Of a stretch of 64,000 nucleotides of DNA, positions 14,504 through 21,817 are shown one piece after another. The stretch lies in NCBI GenBank assembly GCA_016721725.1, contig JADKHN010000001.1, positions 1,488,001 through 1,552,000 on the forward strand, read 5' to 3'. Position 1 is the stretch's first letter. Every line of letters begins with the position of its first letter. The translations under genes and the position numbers were made by a program. The stretch is from Chitinophagaceae bacterium. Lineage in GTDB: Bacteria; Bacteroidota; Bacteroidia; Chitinophagales; Chitinophagaceae. The notes under the pieces were generated by a model. It searched no databases. It saw only the letters and a program-made list of their open reading frames with translations, and was not told the DNA's origin.

Positions 14504-16171
14504 ATGGACAGAAGAGATTTCCTTACCGCTAAGAAAGTAAAGAAATCCACACCGGTTCAACAGGTATGCCCTGCGCGTACTTTAAGCGGGATCAATCCCT
14601 ATACCGGGCCCTGGACGATCAATGAAGTGACCCACCTGTTAAAGCGTACCATGTTTGGCGCGGCTAAGGCGGATGTGGATTATTTCCTCACCCGGACCAT
14701 GGATCAGGCGGTTGATGAATTACTCAACCCCACTGCCCCTGACCCTGTACCCCCGGTTAAGGAATATACCACTTCGACACAACCCGGAACACCGGATGCC
14801 AATATCGCCCAGGGTACCACCTGGATCAATGACATCAATAATGATGGCACCGTCCAAAGCCAGCGCCTGGCTTCTTATAAAAAATGGTGGACCGGTGTGA
14901 TGATCAACCAGGACAGGAGCATCAAGGAAAAGATGATGTTATTCTGGATCGATCATTTTGGCAATGAAGCGAGCGAAGTGGGTTATGGTAACTGGATGTA
15001 TAAACAACATACCACCATCCGGCAACAGTGCCTGGGGAATTTCAAACAGTTGGTGAGGGATATCACCATTGATGTTGCCATGCTGAGATACCTCAATGGT
15101 TACCTGAATACTTCCGGCGCCCCCGATGAGAACTATGCCCGGGAATTACAGGAATTGTTCACCCTGGGAAAGGGGCCGGGCAGTCAGTATACGGAAGGCG
15201 ATGTAAAGGAAGCGGCCAAGGTGCTGACCGGATGGCGGATCAACGGCACAACCCACCAGAGTTTCTTTGACCCCACCCGGCACAGTACAACCAATAAGAC
15301 CTTCTCTTCTTTTTATAACAACACGGTCATCACCGGCAGGACCGGCGCAACTGCGGGTGACCTGGAACTGACCGATCTGTTGAATATGATCTTCGCCCAA
15401 AACGAAGTGGCCAAATTCCTGGTCAGGAAATTTTACCGCTGGTTCATTTACTATGATATCGATTCCGCAACCGAGGCGAATGTGATCGGTCCGCTCGCTG
15501 ATATTTTCAGAACCAATAATTACAACATCAAGCCGGTCCTGAGCGCCTTGTTCAAAAGTGAACACTTCTTTGATAAGCTGAATCAGGGATGCGTCATAAA
15601 GGCACCGGTTGATGTGGTCATTGGATCCATGCGGGAATTTAAAGTGAACATGCCCCTGGCCTCAGACTGGAACACAAGTTACGGGCATTGGAACACCCTT
15701 TATTCTTTCATGTTCCTGCATGGCCAGAACCTGCATGACCCTCCCAATGTAGCCGGTACACCGGCCTATTACCAGGAACCTTCTTTCCATGAGATCTGGA
15801 TCACGGCCGATTCCCTGCCCAAGCGAAATCAATACACCGACCAGATGACCAATAACGGGTATACCCGGAACGGGTTCAGGATGCAGTTCGATTTTGTGAC
15901 CTATGCCAAAACCTTTTCGAACCCGGGAAATCCCAATGACCTGATCGATGAGGCCCTGAAATACATTTACCGGATTGATGTGTCCCCGCAGGTTAAACAA
16001 CAAATGAAGGTTCAGATGCTGTTGAGTAACCAGTTGTATGATTACTACTGGACCAATGCCTGGGCGGCCTATATCTCCAATCCCACAACGGCCAATTACA
16101 ACATCGTCAATACGCGGTTGAAAGACCTGTTCAGGTACCTGATGAACCTGAGCGAATTCCAATTGAGTTGA
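14504..16171 (+). CDS. DUF1800 family protein
   Basis: 555-residue protein of the DUF1800 family, function unknown. Typical segments are 'HLLKRTMFGAAKADVDYFL', 'KEKMMLFWIDHFG', 'ENYARELQELFTLGKG', 'DVKEAAKVLTGWRI', 'FLVRKFYRWFI' and 'PPNVAGTPAYY'. The start MDRRDFLTAKK carries an RRxFL motif, but no hydrophobic stretch follows, so it is not a complete Tat signal; it may travel with the DUF1501 partner or be a relic. It is followed after 31 nt by the DUF1501 gene, a pairing seen widely in Bacteroidota and Planctomycetes, so the two proteins probably act together. Confidence 0.9.
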   Translation: MDRRDFLTAKKVKKSTPVQQVCPARTLSGINPYTGPWTINEVTHLLKRTMFGAAKADVDYFLTRTMDQAVDELLNPTAPDPVPPVKEYTTSTQPGTPDANIAQGTTWINDINNDGTVQSQRLASYKKWWTGVMINQDRSIKEKMMLFWIDHFGNEASEVGYGNWMYKQHTTIRQQCLGNFKQLVRDITIDVAMLRYLNGYLNTSGAPDENYARELQELFTLGKGPGSQYTEGDVKEAAKVLTGWRINGTTHQSFFDPTRHSTTNKTFSSFYNNTVITGRTGATAGDLELTDLLNMIFAQNEVAKFLVRKFYRWFIYYDIDSATEANVIGPLADIFRTNNYNIKPVLSALFKSEHFFDKLNQGCVIKAPVDVVIGSMREFKVNMPLASDWNTSYGHWNTLYSFMFLHGQNLHDPPNVAGTPAYYQEPSFHEIWITADSLPKRNQYTDQMTNNGYTRNGFRMQFDFVTYAKTFSNPGNPNDLIDEALKYIYRIDVSPQVKQQMKVQMLLSNQLYDYYWTNAWAAYISNPTTANYNIVNTRLKDLFRYLMNLSEFQLS

Positions 16172-16202
16172 TCTGAAAACAATCTGTTATTAAAATGTCA
16201 TT

Positions 16203-17789
16203 ATGAAACGCAGAGAATTTCTGGAAAAATCGATGGCAGTCACGCTGCCGGCCCTGATCAGCGGTTATTCGGTAAAGGCGCTCAATGCCAATTCCCCCCT
16301 GGTCCAGGCCCTGATGGGCGGCGGAACGGATACCGACCACGTACTGGTGATCATTCAGTTATCTGGAGGTAACGATGGATTGAATATGGTGATCCCGATC
16401 AGTACCTACAGCCTCTATAATGCGGCACGCACCAATATCGCCATTCCGGAAACCAGTATTCTCCGGTTGAACGGGTACGATAAAACCGGTTTGCATCCCA
16501 GCATGACCGGTTTGAGAAACCTGTATAATGATACCAAGTTGAAGATCATCCAGGCCGTGGGTTACCCCCAGCCCAATTTCTCCCATTTCCGGGCCACCGA
16601 CATCTGGATGTCGGCCAGCAACAGCAACCAGGAAGTTTATACAGGCTGGGCGGGGAGGTACCTCAACTATGAGTACCCGAATTTTCCCAATGGTTATCCC
16701 AATTCCAGCATGACCGATCCCCTGGCCATACAGATCGGTTCAACGGCAACGCTTACCACGCAGGGACCCAGTGTGAACATGGCGATGAGCATTACCAGTG
16801 CAACTTCTTTTTACCAATTGATCAATGGAACGGATGATCCCGTTCCGGCCACCAAGGCGGGGAAGGAATTGAGTTTTATCCGTACGGTGGCCAAGCAGAC
16901 CCAGCAATTTGCCACGACCATTTCCGCAGCGGCTGCACGGGTAACGAGCCAGTCTGCCTATCCCACCAACAACAGCCTGGCCGATCAGTTGAAGATCGTG
17001 GCAAGGCTCATCAAAGGCGGATTGAAAACCAGGGTCTACATGGTGAGTTTCGGCGGGTTTGACAATCACAGTCTGCAAACCACCACCACCGATACCACGG
17101 TGGGTACCCACGCCACTTTATTGGGCAGGGTAAGTGATGCCATCAAGGCCTTCCAGGATGACCTGATCTTCCTGGGCATTGAAGAAAGGGTGGTGGGGAT
17201 GACTTACAGTGAATTTGGACGAAGGATCAAAAGTAACAGCAGTGTCGGAACCGATCACGGAGCCGCGGCGCCCATGTTTGTTTTTGGAAAACCGGTTCAG
17301 GGGGGAGTACTGGGGGATAATCCCGCCATTCCGCAAAACGCGACCGTTAATGACAATGTACCGATGCAATACGATTTCAGGAGCATCTATTCCACCCTGC
17401 TGGAAAAGTGGTTCTGCCTTTCGAAGGAAACGGTATCGGGATTGTTCCCGCCCAATGTCAACAGCCAGTTGCAGGACCTGCCCCTGATCAAAGACGGGGT
17501 TTGTAAAACCAGCGTACCCAATACATCGGGAAGCACCCTGCTCACCAATTACCCCAATCCGTTCACGGATAAAACAACGATCACCTTTACTACCGAAGGA
17601 GGCCATACCCTGATCCAGATCATCGATACCACCGGAAGACTGATCGTCAACCTGCTGGAAAAAGATTATCCGGCGGCAACCACACAGTCCATTGTATTTG
17701 ATGGTTCACACCTGGCTTCCGGCATCTATTACGCCCGTTTCCAGAATGGTTCCGTGCAGCAGGTCAGGCCGATGTTGAAGGTGAGATAA
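16203..17789 (+). CDS. DUF1501 family secreted protein with Tat-like signal and T9SS sorting domain
   Basis: 528 residues. The start MKRREFLEKSMAVTLPAL fits a twin-arginine signal (RRxFL, then a mildly hydrophobic stretch to about residue 28). The body is the alkaline-phosphatase/sulfatase-like DUF1501 fold: 'LVIIQLSGGNDGLNMVIP', 'GYPQPNFSHFRATDIWMSA', 'GGFDNHSLQ', 'GMTYSEFGRRIKSNSSVGTD' and 'HGAAAPMFVFG'. The last 80 or so residues ('NYPNPFTDKTTITF', 'SGIYYARFQNG') are a type A T9SS sorting domain. So it is likely exported folded by Tat and then placed on the cell surface. Partner of the upstream DUF1800 protein; biochemical role unknown. Confidence 0.88.
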   Translation: MKRREFLEKSMAVTLPALISGYSVKALNANSPLVQALMGGGTDTDHVLVIIQLSGGNDGLNMVIPISTYSLYNAARTNIAIPETSILRLNGYDKTGLHPSMTGLRNLYNDTKLKIIQAVGYPQPNFSHFRATDIWMSASNSNQEVYTGWAGRYLNYEYPNFPNGYPNSSMTDPLAIQIGSTATLTTQGPSVNMAMSITSATSFYQLINGTDDPVPATKAGKELSFIRTVAKQTQQFATTISAAAARVTSQSAYPTNNSLADQLKIVARLIKGGLKTRVYMVSFGGFDNHSLQTTTTDTTVGTHATLLGRVSDAIKAFQDDLIFLGIEERVVGMTYSEFGRRIKSNSSVGTDHGAAAPMFVFGKPVQGGVLGDNPAIPQNATVNDNVPMQYDFRSIYSTLLEKWFCLSKETVSGLFPPNVNSQLQDLPLIKDGVCKTSVPNTSGSTLLTNYPNPFTDKTTITFTTEGGHTLIQIIDTTGRLIVNLLEKDYPAATTQSIVFDGSHLASGIYYARFQNGSVQQVRPMLKVR

Positions 17790-17792
17790 AGA

Positions 17793-17834
17793 AGGTTGGA
17801 GGTTGGAAGTTGGAAGTTGGAAGTTGGAGGTTTG
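17793..17834. repeat. Period-7 repeat after the DUF1501 gene
   Basis: Six heptamers: AGGTTGG, AGGTTGG, AAGTTGG, AAGTTGG, AAGTTGG, AGGTTTG, starting right after the stop codon. The remaining gap to 17943 holds no gene that I can see. Confidence 0.85.
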
Positions 17835-17943
17835 TCGCCGCCGCGTGGTGTACTGAGCAATGACGAAGTATCACCAGCGGCCTGAAGTTTAAACTGCAAA
17901 TGTTCTCTGTGTCTCTCCGCCTCAGCGGTTTATTTTTTATACA

Positions 17944-18534
17944 TCAATCGGTGATCCGGTGCCCCGCATTCACCCAATCCAGGATCTTCTGTTTGTCTTG
18001 CGCCGTTAACTGGCTTCCTTCGGGCATGAAGGTAGGATTGCCATCCACTGTTCTTACCTTGATCCGGTCCCAGGAATTGACCACGTCGCTGTCCAGGTCA
18101 AAATTCTTTCCGCCGCTGAGGGATCCGTTGAGGTGACAGGGTCCGCAATAACCGTTGATGATCGTTCGTACGGCATAAAATTTAGGACCATAACCGTTGA
18201 TGGTGACGGCGAGTGTTCCGGTACAACCGCTGGCATTTTTGGCGGTAAGCGTATAATTGCCCGTGGCCAGGTTATAAAAATTCACGGAACCCTGGAAACT
18301 GATGCCATCTATACTGTATGTATAGCCTGACCCGATCGGGGAGGAAACGGTGATCGTACCCAGGTTTTGCCCGGTGATGGTGTGTGTCTTATTGGCGACC
18401 GGGGTGATCGTGATTCCCGTACAGGGGTTTGAAGGGGGCGGAGTGGGGGCCGGTGTGGTGCCATCACTTTTGGAACACCCGGCGATCATTCCGACAGAAA
18501 TGAGTCCGATCAGCAGAAAAGGGAATTTCTTCAT
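17944..18534 (-). CDS. Lipoprotein with a cytochrome c-like CxxCH domain
   Basis: 196 residues. Lipoprotein signal MKKFPFLLIGLISVGMIAGC (Cys20), a Thr/Pro-rich linker, a beta-sandwich repeat similar to SprB or Ig-like modules ('GYTYSIDGISFQGS', 'GNYTLTAKNASGCTG'), then a C-terminal domain with 'GYCGPCHLNG' (CxxCH haem site) and a later 'FMPEGSQLT' whose Met could be the second haem ligand, ending 'KILDWVNAGH'. It resembles the small cytochromes that accompany DUF1501-type genes in Planctomycetes. Start chosen at the lipobox; a longer frame adds 34 unlikely residues. Convergent with the DUF1800/DUF1501 pair. Confidence 0.8.
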   Translation of the reverse strand: MKKFPFLLIGLISVGMIAGCSKSDGTTPAPTPPPSNPCTGITITPVANKTHTITGQNLGTITVSSPIGSGYTYSIDGISFQGSVNFYNLATGNYTLTAKNASGCTGTLAVTINGYGPKFYAVRTIINGYCGPCHLNGSLSGGKNFDLDSDVVNSWDRIKVRTVDGNPTFMPEGSQLTAQDKQKILDWVNAGHRITD

Positions 18535-18661
18535 ACCCCAATTTACAATAAAATTCAATTTACAAGGCATAATCCGGGCTTTTGGTTTCGGTATGTGAAG
18601 AACAATCTTTATGCCAGTTGTGGCGATTGAAAACATGGACAGACTTTATCATCCGGCCAGG

Positions 18662-18690
18662 TTGCAAGTAATATTCCTTTGCTATATTTG
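18662..18690 (+). promoter_or_regulatory. Promoter of the acetyltransferase gene
   Basis: TTG at 18662-18664, 18-bp spacer, TATATTTG at 18683-18690: near-complete Bacteroidota -33/-7 promoter, 17 nt before the ATG. Confidence 0.7.
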
Positions 18691-18707
18691 CTGGATTAAT
18701 TTCAACG

Positions 18708-19877
18708 ATGAAGCTCATACCGGTAAACGATCCCATTTCAGCAAAGGAATTCATACAAACCGCGGTTGAACTGAACCGGAAAGACCCCCATTGGATCAGG
18801 CCGCTCGACAAGGACATCAATGAGGTTTTTGATCCGGCCAAAAACAAGGCCTTTCGTTTCGGGGAGGTGATCAGGTGGATATTAAAAGATGATCAGGGCC
18901 GTCTGATCGGCCGGATCGCCGCTTTCACCAATAAAAAATACAAGAACAAGGGGGATGAAGTGCCGGTGGGCGGTATGGGTTTTTTCGAGTGCATCGATAA
19001 CCAGGAAGCCGCTGATCTTTTATTCGATAATGCGAAGCACTGGCTCATGCAGCAGGGAATGGAGGCGATGGACGGCCCGATCAATTTTGGCGAACGCGAC
19101 CGCTGGTGGGGACTCATCACGGATGGATATTATGCTCCCCTGTATTGTATGAATTATAACCCACCGTATTATGTGAAACTCTTCGAAAACTACGGATTCA
19201 AAGTTTTTTTCAACCAGGTTTGCTTTGCCCTTGACGCTGCCAAGAAACTGGCACCCAAAACGCTGGAACGGCACCGCGCCTTATCGGAAAATCCCGACAT
19301 CAGCATGCACCTGATCGAAAAGAACAAACTGGAAAAATACGCTGCCGATTTCACCATCATCTACAATAAGGCCTGGGCGGGACATGGAGGCATGAAAACG
19401 CTGTCAAAAGACCAGGTATTGCTGATGTTCAGGAAGATGAAGCCGATCATGGATGAGCGCATTGTTTACTTTGCCTATAACAAGGAAGAGCCCATCGGCA
19501 TGTTCATCAATATCCCGGATATCAATGAATATTTCAGGCATTTCAACGGCAAGTTCGGGTTACTGCAAAAACTGGAATTTGTCTGGCGTCAGAAATTCAG
19601 ACCTTCTAAAAAATTCGTGGGCATGGTATTCGGGATCGTTCCCGAGTGGCAGGGCAAGGGTGTGGATTCCTTCATCATCGGCGAATGCGGCCGTATCGTG
19701 CAGGTCAGCCCGCTTTTATATAACAGTTTCGAGATCCAGTGGATCGGCGATTTCAACCCTAAAATGATCAATGTCGCCGAAAGTTTCGGCGATACCTACC
19801 GGAGCCGGAACCTGGCTACTTACCGGTACCTCTTCGATCGCACCCGGGAGTTCAAAAGACATCCTATTTTAATGTAA
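18708..19877 (+). CDS. GNAT-like acyltransferase of unknown substrate
   Basis: 389 residues, cytoplasmic, no signal peptide. It reads as a two-domain GNAT-type protein: an N-terminal part with 'IRWILKDDQGRLIGRIAAF' and 'GGMGFFECIDNQEAADLLF', and a C-terminal part with 'PIGMFINIPDINEY' and 'FGIVPEWQGKGVDSFII', which is a GNAT acetyl-CoA-binding-like signature. 'DGPINFGERDRWWGLI' is a conserved-looking block. Such proteins are common in Bacteroidota as hypothetical acetyltransferases. It may be co-transcribed with dnaX (55 nt gap). Substrate unknown. Confidence 0.7.
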   Translation: MKLIPVNDPISAKEFIQTAVELNRKDPHWIRPLDKDINEVFDPAKNKAFRFGEVIRWILKDDQGRLIGRIAAFTNKKYKNKGDEVPVGGMGFFECIDNQEAADLLFDNAKHWLMQQGMEAMDGPINFGERDRWWGLITDGYYAPLYCMNYNPPYYVKLFENYGFKVFFNQVCFALDAAKKLAPKTLERHRALSENPDISMHLIEKNKLEKYAADFTIIYNKAWAGHGGMKTLSKDQVLLMFRKMKPIMDERIVYFAYNKEEPIGMFINIPDINEYFRHFNGKFGLLQKLEFVWRQKFRPSKKFVGMVFGIVPEWQGKGVDSFIIGECGRIVQVSPLLYNSFEIQWIGDFNPKMINVAESFGDTYRSRNLATYRYLFDRTREFKRHPILM

Positions 19878-19932
19878 AACCGGCCGAAAACAAATTCCTA
19901 AATCCCGTGTATAAATCCGAAATGAGCGGAGT

Positions 19933-21744
19933 ATGGACAAGTTTATTGTATCTGCGAGAAAATACCGGCCACAGAATTTTTCTACGGTCATCGGCCAGTC
20001 GCATATCACCACTACATTAAAGAACGCGATACGCAACAACCAGCTGGCCCACGCCTTTTTATTTTGCGGACCGCGCGGTGTTGGAAAAACAACCTGTGCC
20101 AGGATCCTGGCCAAGACCATCAATTGCGAACACCAGACCGCCGACGGGGAAGCCTGCAATACCTGCAGCAGTTGTGTTTCTTTTGATGCCGGAACATCCA
20201 TGAACATCCATGAACTGGATGCGGCCAGCAATAATTCGGTGGATGATATCCGCAGCCTGGTTGAACAGGTTCGCTTCGCACCGCAGGCCGGAAAGTTCAA
20301 AGTGTATATCGTGGATGAGGTTCATATGCTCAGTTCATCCGCGTTCAACGCATTTTTGAAGACCCTTGAAGAACCGCCACCCTATGCGATCTTCATCCTG
20401 GCCACCACCGAAAAGCACAAGATCATTCCCACCATTCTCAGCCGTTGCCAGATCTTCGATTTCAAACGGATCACCAACAACGACACCATCGAGCACCTAC
20501 AGGAGATCTGTGAAAAGGAGAAGATCAGGGCGGATAAGGCGGCTCTTCACGTTATCGCGCAAAAGAGCGAAGGCTGTATGCGCGACGCGTTGAGCATACT
20601 GGACAAGATCGTCAGCTTTACCAATGGAGAACTCAATTATGCCAATACCCTCGAGCATCTCAATATCCTGGATGAGGATTATTATTTCAGGCTGATCGGC
20701 CATATGCAGCACCAGCAGCTTAGTGATGCGCTGCTCCTGTACGACGAGATCAACCAAAAGGGATTTGAAGGAGATACCTTGCTGGAAGGCTTCGCCGAAT
20801 TCATCCGTAACCTGATGGTCAGTAAGGATGCGAAAGCCGTTTCGCTGCTCGAAGTGGCCGACGATTTCAGGCAAAAATACCTGGAGGTCGCCCAATCCAT
20901 ACCCACCGGCTGGATGATCGCCGCCCTGAACGTTCTCAATGATTCAGCGATCAATTACAAGCAGGCCCGGAACAAGCGGCTCCATGTGGAACTGAGCCTG
21001 ATCAAACTGTCCTATCTCGGGCAGGCCCTGGAACTGGTTTCGCAAGAGGGCGTCCTCAGTAAAAAAAAACTGACTGATACAGCAAAACCCGTTGCCTTCA
21101 GGCAGATCCCGTTGATCCGGATAAAGGCTGCAGAAAGCAATACCCCTTCTAAAACCTCAGGAGCCAAGCTCCTCATTGAAAAAGCGGAGTCCGTTTCTTC
21201 TCAACGAACAACGGAACAAATTGCCCCCGTTTTAAAAGATGGTCTGCCGGCCGAAAAAAGACCGGCAGTTTCAGAACCCGTTAAATCCTCCGCTTCGATC
21301 AGTTCACTGGAGAAGATCCGGCGGCAGGTCAGTGATCTGCAAAAAAAAGAAGGAACAGTGGCGACACCGCTCACGGAAGATGAATTATATGTTGCCTGGG
21401 GATCCTATATTGAAAAACTGGTCCAGCGTAAAAACCATTCGGCCGTGACCAATTTCCGGATGGCGGTTTTGAAAGTGAAGGATCCGCAGTCCATTGAGAT
21501 CATCACGGATAATAATATCCAGCAAAAGTTCATTGAGCAGGAGAGGGCCAGCCTGGTGGATCACCTGCAGACCCATTTTGGTAACAAGCAACTGACCTAT
21601 ACGGTCCTCGTCATTGAAAAAGAGCCTAGCGGCGAACCGGTTGAAAAGCCGCTCAGCGCCCGGGAACAATACCTGAAGCTCATCGAGGAATACCCGCTGG
21701 TGAAGGAATTGAAGGACAGGCTGAGACTGGAACTGGATTATTGA
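19933..21744 (+). CDS. dnaX: DNA polymerase III subunits gamma and tau
   Basis: Clamp-loader ATPase that opens the sliding clamp; the long tau form also binds polymerase and helicase. The N-terminal AAA+ module has Walker A 'GPRGVGKTTCARIL', a zinc module (Cys in 'INCEHQTADGEACNTCSSC'), Walker B 'VYIVDEVHMLS', 'LEEPPPYAIFILATTE' and sensor 'ILSRCQIFDF'. Domain III ends near residue 365. The remaining 230 residues are the less conserved tau region. A run of nine A at codons 377-379 sits exactly at this border and could yield a short gamma form. 603 residues in total. Confidence 0.96.
   Translation: MDKFIVSARKYRPQNFSTVIGQSHITTTLKNAIRNNQLAHAFLFCGPRGVGKTTCARILAKTINCEHQTADGEACNTCSSCVSFDAGTSMNIHELDAASNNSVDDIRSLVEQVRFAPQAGKFKVYIVDEVHMLSSSAFNAFLKTLEEPPPYAIFILATTEKHKIIPTILSRCQIFDFKRITNNDTIEHLQEICEKEKIRADKAALHVIAQKSEGCMRDALSILDKIVSFTNGELNYANTLEHLNILDEDYYFRLIGHMQHQQLSDALLLYDEINQKGFEGDTLLEGFAEFIRNLMVSKDAKAVSLLEVADDFRQKYLEVAQSIPTGWMIAALNVLNDSAINYKQARNKRLHVELSLIKLSYLGQALELVSQEGVLSKKKLTDTAKPVAFRQIPLIRIKAAESNTPSKTSGAKLLIEKAESVSSQRTTEQIAPVLKDGLPAEKRPAVSEPVKSSASISSLEKIRRQVSDLQKKEGTVATPLTEDELYVAWGSYIEKLVQRKNHSAVTNFRMAVLKVKDPQSIEIITDNNIQQKFIEQERASLVDHLQTHFGNKQLTYTVLVIEKEPSGEPVEKPLSAREQYLKLIEEYPLVKELKDRLRLELDY
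21061..21078 (+). other. A9 slippage site in dnaX
   Basis: AGT AAA AAA AAA CTG ACT GAT. One extra A, or a -1 ribosomal shift, gives ACT GAC TGA (stop after 381 residues). One A fewer gives AAC TGA (stop after 379 residues). Both alternative frames stop at once, just after domain III. Confidence 0.65.
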
Positions 21745-21817
21745 TCCGGCTTTGTTCTTTTACCCATTTTTGCATTAATTTCGGGCCTCAATCTATAAAT
21801 CAGTAATTCGTTAATAT

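Noticed and set aside
18535..18636. 34 extra residues before the cytochrome-like lipoprotein
   Set aside because: They would bury the lipobox signal inside the protein.
21341..21348. Second A-run (A8) in dnaX as another slippage site
   Set aside because: Shifted frames do not stop close by, and it lies inside the tau region, so no gamma-like product would result.
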